A stretch of DNA of 64,000 nt from Acanthosoma haemorrhoidale (taxonomy: Eukaryota; Arthropoda; Insecta; Hemiptera; Acanthosomatidae). Numbering within the stretch: the first letter of the stretch is position 1; every line of letters begins with the position of its first letter. Where the stretch lies: the NCBI GenBank assembly GCA_930367205.1, contig OV884009.1:78699189-78763188 (forward strand), given 5' to 3'. Shown here piece by piece: positions 22,485-33,061 of this stretch. The notes beneath the pieces are model-generated. The model worked only from the letters and a program-made list of their open reading frames with translations. It did no database searches and was not told the origin of the DNA. The translations under genes were made by a program, and so were the position numbers.

Positions 22485-23075
22485 CACCTATTTCAATAAA
22501 TGTAAAATTAAGCTTAAACCACTCGAAACAGAGTCAATAGTATTCACTAAACATAGAAGAGTATTAACTAACCATTTATTCTTGCACAATGCCCAACTAC
22601 CCTGATCTCATTCCATTCACTACCTAGGAGTAACGGAACGGTCTAAGTTCCCTCAAATTCACTGACCACGTGAACAATTAACGAACCTCATTACTGAAAT
22701 GTCATCCTACTTCCAAAAAAAACAACCTGAACACAAATTAATACTAAATAAAGCAGTAACCCCCCATACAATGACAATGCTATCCAGGTTTGGAGTTACA
22801 CTTGTACTTCAAACTAGGGTAAATTGTATGTCGAACTAAACATCAGTATGCCCATAACTACCTTCGGAAATTACCAAGATAACCACCATGCTAAAAGTCC
22901 TACAATTACTCAAAATCCAGCAGTTTTTACACACCCGGACAGAGAATTTATTTTTTCTAAATACCATATGTGAAAACCCATTAATACGAGAAATAGGCAA
23001 TTACAGTAAAGATCCCTTCAAAACACTCATCCACAAATGCACAAAAATATGTATTATTAGAATGACACTAACCTA
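22485..23075 (+). pseudogene. Family C Jockey-like RT relic (palm end to thumb)
   Basis: The translation reads WKNTYFNKCKIKLKP, TKHRRVLTNH, HYLGVTERSKF, then LNKAVTPHTMTM and a C-terminal REIGNYSKDPFKTLIHK. The order W..N..K......F.+.R, YLGV.LD.K, LLYKA.I.P.MTY is that of the RT palm/thumb in Jockey- or R1-like LINEs. Stops and frame changes are present. The reverse complement of 37708-38010 shares AAGATAACCACCAT, CACACCC(A/G)GACAG and GAGATAGGCAATT-type blocks, so this is a dispersed family. About 38 bases here are absent from that copy. Confidence 0.55.
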
Positions 23076-23079
23076 ATTA

Positions 23080-25711
23080 AATTTCTATTCATTATTGTAT
23101 TTGTTTAATCTTTTCATTTTCCTATTGTACACGGATTCAGTGAGCAAAGCATGCATATATATGTTTCGATCGAGATATAATTACTTGAGCGACCTACACC
23201 TAACCTGTATTGACAGGTACAAATTTACACCGAGCCACGGAGGGAAGGGAAGTGGAAAATAATTCTAATACACATTTAACAGAGTAATTACATCCCCTGA
23301 GGGAAAATTGCATTTTACAACGTTCACCCTCACATTAGGTTTTTAGATAGGGAATATTGGATGGAAATTGTTTCAGAGGGAAATTTGCAATTTATATAGC
23401 TCACTCGGTCGCTATAACATGAACGTCATGTGGGAGAAAACTAGATAGTCACATAACCTTTTTCGACGAATTTCCATAACATGTTAGTGCCTTCAAAGAG
23501 GACGAGATTACTCTCATACATACAAAGATCATTCGGGATAATACCTTTGAGACTCAATATCCTTCCAAGGATGGTATAGAACATATTTTTTAGTGACATT
23601 GTAGGAAAGTAAGAATATTACGACCAAAGTCTGTTCCCGATACATAATTAGTTTTCCGCATAATATTGCAGTAATAAAACCAACGAGTCAGCCTAATGCC
23701 GACTTCCATGAGGAGTATATAATCAAACTAGTTAAAATATAGGGTGGTGTATCGAATCAAGATGCTTATATATAAAACAAAAAGTAGTATGATACTATTG
23801 CTCCATCTTGTCGAAGAAATAAATAAATAAATGGTTGAATAATTAGGAAATCTTTTTATTACAATAAAATTACATTCCACCCCGTTTATGCCGCAGTCAT
23901 GTACACGGTAATGGTGTTTTATCAAACTAAATTTATTTATTAGAAGTAAATTGATTTTAAGATAAAGATTTTTTTTTTTTAAATCCCCTTTATTAAGTGT
24001 TTATGGTTTGTGCAGGTACCAAGGGGATAGTTACCCTTAGATCTGTTAGGGACACTATTTATGATGGGAGGGGAGGGGTTTGCGCTTAAAAACCTGCTGA
24101 TTGGCCAGACAAAGTAGAGTTATTCACACATTCTCTAAAGTAACACGTTTTATCTTAGTACAAGTTAAACTGTAGTGTTTTTTTCAGACTGGTTTTCAGA
24201 CATCAGAAACATCGATAATCCAACGATTACCACAGATAGGAACTCACTATAAATCCTTCAGAAACTAAGGCAAGCGTATTAATTTTATACATTGATCTAC
24301 AAGATCCAAGATAGTCATCTTAATTCTAGAACAGAAATACGTAAATAAATATTGTACGTGTACTGTTACGAAATGGTCCCAGCTATCGATACCTGCCGAG
24401 TACTCAAGCAACAGTACCGCACAGCACTACGGTTAATTTGTACTGTATACTGTCACGGCTGAAGGCGTCGTCTGGCCTGAAGCACTTGCCTCGGCAGTGT
24501 TGGAGAACCGAGTGAAATGTTAATAACATCTTCTCCTCATTAAGCTTATTAGTACTCGAGCTTAAAATATTAACAGTTTAATTTATGAAAATAAAAGGAT
24601 ATTAAACATTTATTTATTTCTTGATAAAAAAATTAATATTTTCAAATCAGTACATATGTATAATTGTTTGGGTTTAAGGGTACTATAACTACTAAAAACG
24701 CAAAATCAGATTATCACATTTTTTGTTTGTTCATATTTATATAAAACACCTTTGACTGCAGGGACAAAATCTCATGTATTAATTATCCATTGCTACACAG
24801 GTGGACTTTCCAGGGTCTATTAAATCTAACCAGAATAGTGCAATAAAACCGCTTTACTATAATTAATGGACATATATTGCTACAGAAAAACAATAGTGGA
24901 AAATTACAAGAGACCAACCCGAAACCTTCCCTTTCTTCATCTCCAGGAGGTTGGCACTGTCCTTCTTTTTCTCTCTCTCTCTCCCTTTTTCTCTCATTCA
25001 GCGGGGGGGAGGATTCAGCAAGCCTTGAGTGACTGTTGGGTCTACGCTTGAAGACACCTTCTTAGTAGCCACACCGCAGACAAGGCAAGTTTATCTCTTG
25101 TCAAAAATCCTAAATTTTGTCTCCGGTCAACTTCTACATTGAAGTTAGGATTCATGTATTTATGTATACTACAGTAAACCCATTGCATCCACTTAAATCT
25201 AACTATTCTATGATGAACATTTATTTTATCTATTAATAAAACATTTCACTGTGCACAGATGTACGACTTACTGTATATTACATAGCCAGGCAATCCTGCA
25301 GGTATATAATATATTGTTAATTGTTTATAATTAGATGTGGTGTAAGCAGGCCACCTCATAAAGACTTTTAGATCCGGGATAATCTTCTAGATAAATCACG
25401 AATAAAAGCGTTTTGCAACGTGTATGTAACAATGTTTATGTACTTCAATCACGTCCAGAAAGGATTACTTATTGTAATAGGTAACTTAGTGGGGCTGTTC
25501 AAATATAATGAGTTGCTTAGTATACAGCGTACTAATCTATCCCTCAGACAGTAGTAAAAATATTATAAAATATTAACTACATTTAGTGCTTATGTAAACG
25601 GCCATAGTATTAATGTATACATACAATTGTGACCAAACTGTTGATAACATTAGGTAACCTGACAATTACCTGACTTATTTCAGCGAATTGTTTTGCTTGT
25701 CTTTTTGCGAA
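23080..25711. other. No gene seen; possible LINE tail at 23.85 kb
   Basis: At 23845-23885 the minus strand reads GGAATGTAATTTTATTGTAATAAAAAG, weakly like the family A terminus. A (CT)n tract is at 24970-24984. A 61-codon frame at 24866-25051 crosses it and is not convincing. Confidence 0.4.
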
Positions 25712-25722
25712 TTATTTAGGTA

Positions 25723-26423
25723 CACGAAGCTAAAAATACAAGAACTAAATAGAAGCTTTGGATAACTTTACAGACTACTTCAAAGGATATTAAAGCCTGC
25801 TAACTGGACATACGGAAATAGAGCAGGGGACATAGAGAGGGACAGCAAAAATGTCGAACATCAAGCGCATCCAATCCTTTCAATCAAAAGTCCTGAAATA
25901 GTTAATCCCCCTTATTACGTCAGCAACAAAACCCTTCATAACGATCTTAATATACCCTACATTCTTGAACTCATCCTTTCCTTTCATGAAATTCCATGGT
26001 AACCTATCTATATAACCACTAGCACAGTCATTAAAGCGGCAGTGGCCTCGTGACCTGTTATATATATACGTGACAGTGGGAGTCCTGGATATGGCCAGTT
26101 TCTCTAAACACATCCTGAGTGTCTGTGGCTCTTGAGCTCTTACAGCCTCCACTGGCTCGTGTCCGGTGACGTGGCTGACGGAGGAGCGTGGGGGAATTCC
26201 CAAGACTCCGCTTTCTCTTTCGCATGTGAGGGAGGCGACAACCATGTGGATTTGGGAGGTCTCTGGGTTGTTTGTAATTACTTTATTAATGAGCGAGTGA
26301 TTGAAGAACTGTAAATACGGTATGAATGAGAACATCGATCACAGATACTTATTGCCCAATAAAAAGCAGAATGTAATTTTATCAGGATAAATATTGTTGA
26401 ATTTGAAAAAAAAATATATTAAG
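25723..26423 (+). mobile_element. Family A LINE, 5'-truncated, 11-bp target duplication
   Basis: The insertion is flanked by TTATTTAGGTA at 25712-25722 and 26424-26434. It starts in the RT thumb (RQELN-like) and runs through an IKRIQSFQSKVL-like block and YYVSNKTLHNDL to the C-terminus, then the 3' UTR with TATGAATGAGAACA and AATAAA, ending in A9. An in-frame stop follows SFQSKVLK, and internal deletions remove about 100 bases of thumb and part of the C-terminus. The 151-codon antisense frame (25880-26335) is not a gene. Confidence 0.9.
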
Positions 26424-26434
26424 TTATTTAGGTA

Positions 26435-26985
26435 TTAAGTTGGATATATAACCTAAATCACTCAACAACTGGAATATCTCAAGGAAGGAATACTTTCTGA
26501 CCATAGTTTACACAGTATATTTAGATGCATTTGTCATAAAGTAATTAATAAATGTGGTTGCTGATAGTAGGAAAAGTGTCGATAATTATCTCCCCCGTTA
26601 TTGTAAACATATCCTTTAAGAAATAACAGTTCTTGGTGGGATAGGTCCCCCTCGCTGGGAAACACAGCCGATAGACCACCAAGTCTCTATCACTATATAA
26701 TTATCTGTATTTACCCAAGTAATAAACAATACTGCACTCGTGGATCCATTTCTTCTCTACTTTTGTATGTCCCGCTTGATCAGAATCATTAAGTTCGTTA
26801 CATATTTTTAAATTTTCGCTTAAGGCCGGCTCCTGTTCTTAAATGGGACGGCGTCGGAAGACCTTGTGGTATAACGAGGGCCTTTCGGCAGGGCTGGGGG
26901 GCAGGTTAAAGCGAGTCATGTACTGTTAGATTCCGCGGTGTTCCCGTACATAACATCTCTACGCTGAGTTGAGGAAGATGACTCT
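26435..26985. other. No gene seen
   Basis: Includes a G+C-richer patch at 26820-26990 of unknown nature. Confidence 0.35.
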
Positions 26986-26989
26986 TCCC

Positions 26990-27530
26990 CTCCCTTCGTG
27001 CACAATACTTCCTTAGTTCGTACCTTTTTCAAACTATCCAGACTCGTGACCCCGCTTATATCCTACAGTTCAAATCCTCAGTCTGCTCTCAAGACAAAAG
27101 TCTTTCTGGCATTTGTACTCCATCCCACAGGACTGCAGCGTCCACTCCTTTCTTGCTCGTCTCACTACTCTTCGAACCCTCTCCCTCTCAATACCCATCA
27201 TCATTACGTAATTTTAAAACCCTCCTATTCATTACCGTTCAGACAGGTTTGTTTCCTTATTATTGTCATTATAATTTTTTTTTTAACTGTATACGATTAT
27301 TGTCATTTAAATGTTCTGTTGATAAACCAATGGCTGCAACCTTTAAAAAACATCATTTTTATGTATCTAATTCTTGAACTATATTTTTTTTAATTTGAAG
27401 AACAACAATTGTCTTTTATTATTTTATTATCTCCTCATATGTAATGCATTGTTTCTTTTTTGTTAGCCAGCGCTTTATTTATAGGGGGGAAGCTCCCAGA
27501 ATAAAGATTTTTATATTCTATTCTATTCAA
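26990..27530 (+). mobile_element. Family B LINE, C-terminal region and 3' end
   Basis: Degraded C-terminal coding (a frame through STPFLLVSLL, 27141-27200) leads to an A/T-rich 3' UTR. It ends GCCAGCGCTTTATTTATAG, CTCCCAGAATAAAG, then TATTCTATTCTATTC. The minus strand of 27975-28560 carries the same order: LWISLPLNIR-like C-terminus, VYDYC/IYDYY block, GCCAGC, CCCAGAATA, tail. WNSLP-like C-termini and short terminal repeats are known from CR1- and Jockey-group LINEs. The 131-codon open frame at 26998-27393 crosses coding and UTR and is unlikely to be expressed. Confidence 0.6.
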
Positions 27531-27970
27531 CCAACAATCATACATTCCAGGTAAATACATAAATTTGACCGAAACTGGAATCTGTTCCGTTTCTCTTGTT
27601 TAATAACTTTCAAAACTCATTCTCTAACGGTCATAATCTGCCTGGAGAAAGCCACCACAGAAGAACAGGTTTAAAAAAGAAATGAGGAGATTAGAAGAAC
27701 AGTGTGTGTAGAACTGGCTGGGAACCACGAAGACACTGAGGACGTCAGAAGAAGTGGTCAAGAAGAGGGGTAAATCATGGAGAGAAATAAGAGAGCCGTT
27801 TGTGGCGACAGAGAATGATGGTCGCCGCTTCACATCCCCCGTTTGCCCCGTCCGAGGCATAAGTCAACTCGAGGCTCTCGAGCAGTTCGATACGTTCAGA
27901 CCCAGGGACCAGTAGCCTTGACTTTATTTTCATCGCTGACACCGAAGGGAGAAGATATCGTGTTGTGTAT
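27531..27970. other. Spacer between inverted family B copies; coding-like remnant
   Basis: On the plus strand at 27740-27850 a frame reads VVKKRGKSWREIREPFV followed by R.FTSPVCPVRG. This loosely resembles the tail of some LINE ORF2 proteins (K.RGK.W.E.......WR.F). It is too short and isolated to assign. Confidence 0.3.
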
Positions 27971-27974
27971 ATCT

Positions 27975-28560
27975 CTAGATGCATTAGTAACTGGAATACA
28001 ATAGAAAAAAAAATGTATTCTGGGACGATGCCCCCTATAAATTATAACAATGCACAAATAAATACAGCTCTGGCTGGCAAAAAAGAAACAATACAACATA
28101 CAGTGGGAGAAAATAAAATAATAATAATAAAAAACTACGATGTATACCTCAAATTAAAAAAGATCACTCAATGATTTATTTAAATATAAAATAACATATA
28201 CAAAATTTAGCAATTAAATTACAAGAAAAAAAATATTGGGGAAATAATAGTATAAAATTAAGTAAAAAGTACATAAATATTACTGCTTACTATTTTACGA
28301 TATTAGAGCTATGGATTTATTGGCAAAACAGTTGAATGGTAGTAATCGTATATAATCAAAAAGATAATACTACAAAAAAGAATATAAAGATTCATGGTTC
28401 TGGAAGGAAGCGACTGTCTGAGATGTAAGGAGCTATAGTGATAAGGATGAACCATAACGGATGTTAAGAGGGAGAGAAATCCAGAGAGTGGTGGAGAGAT
28501 TAAGAAAGGAGCGGTCGAATGCTGCAGTGGTAAGGTCATAAACATGAAATCAACCTGGAA
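27975..28560 (-). mobile_element. Family B LINE, inverted partner copy
   Basis: The minus strand has LWISLPLNIR (near 28480), IYDYYHSTVLPIN (near 28330), then an A/T-rich UTR with TTGCCAGCCAGAGC, CCCAGAATAC, a T-rich run and CTATTGTATTC. It is convergent with the 26990-27530 copy, with 445 bases between the two 3' ends. No intact frame remains. Confidence 0.6.
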
Positions 28561-29610
28561 CTAGTCTTTGGATTTATGTTGTATTATATTGTAAATATGC
28601 AAAGGGGGTTATGATAATGAGCTTGGAGAAAGTATGAGCCAGAGGGACAGAAAGGGGTCATACAAAAATCATGACAAAATGTAGTGAAAAAAATTATCGA
28701 AATATCCTTGTTTATTTATTGCCATTTTTTATTGGACGATGTTTTCATGTCTTGCCAACATCTAATGGAATCTCATGTAGAAAAAATTTCATGTTTCTAA
28801 CATGAACAGTGGACTTACTAACCTCAAAGCAGAGAAACATGAACATGGTAATGGTTTCTGGAAATAAAAAAAACAAATATCTTGAAGAAAAAATATGAAT
28901 GTGAAAAAAACGGTCCCGTTCTTTTATTTTTTTGCTGACTAGATGCGAGGGATGAGAAATGAACACACTGTTGTCGTTTTCCCCATTAAATTTATATTAA
29001 CAATAAACTGTGTGGTATCCCCTGTTAAGTTCAAACCTTAATGTAAAAGATCTGAAATAAACATTATCTGTTCTCAAGACGATGAGAAAATGTTATCAAA
29101 GAATCTTCGTTGCATAGTCAATGAGTAGAACGATACACGCTGGTATTTAAATTTGTGAGAAACTGTATCCTTTATCGCGTGAATAGGGCCAGCCACCACT
29201 TGAATACCTCTTTTTAACAAGGCCATCCAAATTTGTAATTTTTCATTTTCTTTTTTTCCTTTTACTGGGAGTGCTAAGTAGCCGAATTGTGACGGATGTT
29301 AATAAATTATGCATGAGGGGTATTTGAGATGTTGTGCCCGCGACGTGAATCCGGTCCATTCAAAGCTTTGAAGGAACAAACTTATTTTCCATTTGAAGTT
29401 GTCTTTAATAATTCATTGCGTGTTGATGCTTTTCAAGTTGTTCTGATTTATTTCCTTCCCTGCCCGCTCCCCCCCCCCTACTCCCTTCACGAATCATAAA
29501 TAAACCTACCGAAAATTTATATTTATCCTTTTCTCGACATAAACAGATCGACAACGGCTTTATGAGGAAACAGGAAACAATTTCGAATTATTTTATATTT
29601 ACTTAAAATA
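28561..29610. other. No gene seen
   Basis: A/T-rich DNA with a C9 tract at 29469-29478. Confidence 0.4.
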
Positions 29611-29614
29611 TGAT

Positions 29615-29785
29615 AACTCCATCACGAATTCTACTGGTTCGCATTCGTACTTCTAACTCTGGAGACCTGGGTTCGATTCCTAACTCGCCAAATGAGTTTT
29701 TCTTTGGAGGATATGTCTGATCGGGGTTAACTCAGCCAATTTAGGATAAATGAGTAGCTACTTGTAAACAGAAGTAGCGAATCCA
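29615..29785 (+). mobile_element. tRNA-derived SINE, copy 2
   Basis: The B box GGGTTCGATTCC (29669-29680) is preceded by CTGGAGACCT and followed by ACTCGCCAAATGA, then TCTGATCGGGGTTAACTCAG, AGGATAAATGAGTAGCTACT and GAAGTAGCGAATCC. This is the same body as the minus strand of 18818-18940. The A-box end is more decayed than in copy 1. Confidence 0.7.
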
Positions 29786-30165
29786 AATAAAGAAGTAGAA
29801 TTTATGGTTGAGCACTGATTACCTCAGCTCACTAGTAATATGTATGGACAGATAGATATCCATAGATATGATTGGAAATTACAGAACAGTAACATCTGCA
29901 ATACTCCGTATAAATAAAATATTATGTGATATTCAACAGACTGAATGAAAAAGTGCAATTGTTTGAGTAAAACTGCATGTAGGAAGGATTATTAAGATAT
30001 AAAGAGAGCGACCAGAAAGCAAAAAATGCGGCTACGAATCAGGTACTCGAACATATGTTTGAAAAGACACTTCGCTTATCTTGAACGTATAATAACGGTA
30101 AGGAGAAAATATAAATTTAATGAGGTTTGGATACCAAAAAGAAATGGAAGTCACACAAACATTTT
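29786..30165. other. No gene seen
   Basis: Unassigned A/T-rich DNA next to the 3' end of the LINE copy that follows. Confidence 0.3.
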
Positions 30166-30288
30166 TTTTCCTATAATAGCCTTAGGATTTATTGTGCAAT
30201 AATTACAGTTCATCATTCACTCGCTCATTCATACAATAGGACATAATTGGAGAAACTGGCCATTGCCAGGACTCCCACTGTCACGCGA

Positions 30289-30984
30289 TTATAGCAGGTC
30301 ACGAGGCCACTGCCGTTTCAGTCTCCGAGGAGGATTATAGGGATGAGTGGCGCAGTGCAATGACTGTGCTGCAGGATTAGGGTGGTTGGAAAGGCTACTG
30401 TGGAATTTCATAAACTTGGAAGGGATGAGTTCTAGAATGTAGGGTATATTAAGGTCGTTATGAAGGGTTTTGTTGCTGACATAATAAGGGGCATTTACTA
30501 TTGTTCTCAGGACTTTGGATTGAAAGGATTGGATACGCTTGATGTTTGACTTTTTTGCTGTCCCCCATAGCTCTATTCCGTATGTCCAGATTGGTTTCAG
30601 TATAACTTTGTAGATTAGTAGTTTATTTTCTATTGAGAGATGGGATGTCCTTTGAAGTAGTCTGTACAGTTGTCCAAAGCGTCTGTTTAGTTCTTGTCTT
30701 TTTAGTCTCGTATGTGGGTTCCAGGTCAGTCGTTTGTCGAGATGGAAGCCTAAGTACCGTACTGTCTCGGTTACAGGGAGAGGAATAGAATTAAAATAAA
30801 CTAGTGGACAAGTCTTGCGACAAAGGGTGAAGGTAATGTGGGAGCATTTTGCTTCATTAACTTTGATCCGCCATTGATAGCACCAATACTCGATCTCGTC
30901 AAGGTGTTTTTGAAGGTTATGGGATGCTATGTCGGGGTCTGGGTGGGATGACAAGACTTCAGTGTCATCTGCAAATGTGGTCAA
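30289..30984 (-). CDS. Family A reverse transcriptase, C-terminal 231 codons (partial)
   Basis: This is the longest open frame in the window. It starts at the palm with MTTFADDTEVLSSHPDPD, the two catalytic aspartates of the Y/F-x-DD box. It continues through EYWCYQWRIKVNEAKC, RYLGFHLDKRLTW, LLIYKVILKPIWTYGIELWG and IQSFQSKVLR to PPRRLKRQWPRDLL and stop. The order (motif C, W..N..K, motif E-like YLG.HLD, thumb LIYK.ILKP.W.YG) is that of Jockey-clade non-LTR retrotransposons. The N-terminal endonuclease, fingers and first palm motifs are missing; the A/T-rich insert lies directly upstream. The start codon is only the first ATG of the fragment. The frame is intact over 696 bases, so the copy is fairly young, but the fragment cannot retrotranspose by itself. 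Confidence 0.85.
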   Translation of the reverse strand: MTTFADDTEVLSSHPDPDIASHNLQKHLDEIEYWCYQWRIKVNEAKCSHITFTLCRKTCPLVYFNSIPLPVTETVRYLGFHLDKRLTWNPHTRLKRQELNRRFGQLYRLLQRTSHLSIENKLLIYKVILKPIWTYGIELWGTAKKSNIKRIQSFQSKVLRTIVNAPYYVSNKTLHNDLNIPYILELIPSKFMKFHSSLSNHPNPAAQSLHCATHPYNPPRRLKRQWPRDLL

Positions 30985-31018
30985 GAAGGTATTGGAAGTA
31001 GAGGGGACATCAGCGGTT

Positions 31019-31530
31019 TCCTATAATAAAAGATAAAGAAAAGCCTCATATTCGGTGTGCACTTAAAACTGTCCACTGAGTACTTGGACACGCCAAAAAT
31101 AAACATTCTAATTATGTTCTAGCTAAGTTTTCACTAGTAAATAACCCAATGTGTCAGTGTGGACAAGGCAAACTTGGGAACATCTGATGTCCTATATTCG
31201 ATGCAGAACATAGCTTAATAAATAACATCCTAGTAACTGGAAAAAAACTGGTCTATTTAACTCAAGCTATTGGTCCCTCAATGAACAACTTTAGAAATTT
31301 ATCAAAAAAATAGACTTTAGTAAATTATTATAGTGTTCAAATGGATATGTACATCCGTGTCACTGACAATAATAATCATATATTTAATTATTATTATGTT
31401 TAATATTGAATAATTATATTTGTTAAATACTTATATCTTGAACCAATGTAATTACCAATTATAAAAATGTACAAATTATAATTTTTATTCGTGAAACACA
31501 TGTCATCATTGTTAGGAAGCATATGGGTGA
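31019..31530 (-). repeat. A/T-rich insert replacing the RT fingers (copy 2)
   Basis: Near-identical inverted copy of 10110-10612. Small differences are visible, for example TACAAATTATAATT here against TACTAATTATAATT in the other copy (minus-strand equivalents). Confidence 0.8.
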
Positions 31531-31564
31531 TAAACTACGCTCTCTTCTAGGGTTGCTAGAGAGG

Positions 31565-32320
31565 GAGTAAATTAATTAATTAATATATAGCTCCTCAGCA
31601 TCCTGTATTCTGATACTACTTGCAGCTAAAGCATTAAATGCTAATTAATTTCCTATTCCTAGACCCAGCAAAAAATAAATAATAATAGATACAGTTCTAC
31701 AAAGAAAGACAGCTTTAAAAAAAAATCTAACAGTTCTGTCAAGTGAATGGTTTGAAAATGACATGAATCTCTGGCTCTAAAGTAGATAGCTATAGATAGT
31801 CAACAGATGTCTGAACGGGCCACTAAAATTCAGTTTAAAACAATTGGCGAAATATAAAGTATTTGAAAAAGGAAGTTTTTGAAGGAACTCTTGGAAATGT
31901 TCGTGTACGTAAAGGGCTTTTCATAAACTGATCTGATGTGTATTGTTGTTAGATTGTTAGATAATTAGATTTAGATAAACCGTTTAAAGCGCACAATTTG
32001 GAAGTACATTAGAATCACCCAAGTGAAATTCGTTCTCTTTAATTTATGGCAGATTGTAAATATCACTAAAAACATTAAATATTGAATTACTTTCACATTT
32101 TAAAGGTTAGAAGTATTATGAAGTTTCAGTATGTTTTACAATATCATGGTGTCACACCAGACCTCAGATCTACCTACCAACTACACCGACACCTTCGGAC
32201 GGCCCTAGTTTCTTTATGAGGTCTTATGCCATGGATTATTATAAAAAAACTCGACGTTGTCTAATTGAATGATTGAAGTTTGAAGGACAAAAAAAACAAT
32301 ATAGGGCTAGAACACTTAGT
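31565..32320. other. No gene seen
   Basis: Unassigned A/T-rich DNA. A short ATTAATTAATTAAT run is at 31571-31585. Confidence 0.35.
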
Positions 32321-32331
32321 AGTTATATAAT

Positions 32332-32583
32332 TTTTTTTTCAATTATTGTGATTAAATTTCAACCTGCCTTATTGAGAAATACGTAATTGTGTTCAATGTT
32401 GTCATTCATACCATATTTACAATGCATCATTCACTCGCTCTTTCGTACAGTATTTACAAACAGCCCAGAGACCCCCCAAATCCACATGGTTGTCACCCTC
32501 GTCGAATGCGAAAGAGGAAAGAGTCTTGGGAAGTACCCCACGCTTCTACATCAGCCGCATCACAGGATACGAGCCAAGAGGCT
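32332..32583 (-). mobile_element. Family A LINE 3' UTR with imperfect target duplication
   Basis: On the minus strand this runs from a TGGCTCGTATCC-like block through the GGAGCG/GACTCTTTCCTC region and GGTGACAACCATGTGGATTT to two GTATGAATGA blocks and a poly(A) (plus T9 at 32332-32340). AGTTATATAAT (32321-32331) and AGTTAAATAAT (32584-32594) flank it with one mismatch, fitting a target duplication. The 66- and 68-codon frames within it are by-products. Confidence 0.8.
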
Positions 32584-32599
32584 AGTTAAATAATCTTTG

Positions 32600-33060
32600 C
32601 AGAGGAGAGTATTTTAAAAGAAAAGCTTTATTATGAAGTACAAGCAAAACACTGGTATATAAAAATATTAAGAGTTATGTTACTACCTACTGGGTCGGAG
32701 GTTTAGGATCGAGTGTGGGAAACAAATGTAAACAAATGGGGACTAAAGCTGAGACACATATGTAAGAGGTTAGGGCAGTTCCGGGAAGAGGGAGCTAGGC
32801 CTAGGAAGGATGCGGTCGCTTACTTAAAACTATCAGTGACTTCCATGAAGGCACGAGGCAGGTATACACTATAAGGGACTTTTAGCATTATATATAACTG
32901 GCTGGCCAAGAGCGCGTGAGCCCGTTGTTATATAATATGAAAAATTGTTATTGAAATGAAATTGAACTAATTGATGATTGATTTTCCTCCGTTTCTATGT
33001 ACTAGGGATGTAGAATGGTCTTTCCCAACAAAGCTTTAATATTATCCAAGAACTAAGTCC
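32600..33060. other. No gene seen
   Basis: A moderately G+C-rich patch (32690-32910) contains GGAAGAGGGAGCTAG, also found as AGAAGAGGGAGCTAG near 33410 on the other side of the family D tail. The meaning is unclear. Confidence 0.35.
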
Positions 33061-33061
33061 C

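Larger units (their letters stand above)
30170..31560 (-). mobile_element. Chimeric family A LINE copy
   Basis: On the minus strand the order is a short linker scrap (CTAGAAGAGAGCGTAGTTTA, plus 31531-31560), about 510 bases of A/T-rich insert, the RT palm, thumb and C-terminus (30289-31018), then a shortened 3' UTR. In the UTR most of the segment between GTCCT and TGTATGAATGAGCG is deleted, and the terminus departs from the usual one (AATAAATCC near 30190). The first two parts are shared in order with 10.06-10.74 kb. No target duplication is evident. Confidence 0.8.

Noticed and set aside
25880..26335. 151-codon minus-strand open frame
   Set aside because: Entirely antisense to the family A insertion 25723-26423; it repeats as a shorter antisense frame in the 60.3-60.6-kb copy.
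26998..27393. 131-codon plus-strand open frame
   Set aside because: Spans the decayed C-terminus and 3' UTR of a family B LINE, in a frame that does not carry the LINE protein throughout.
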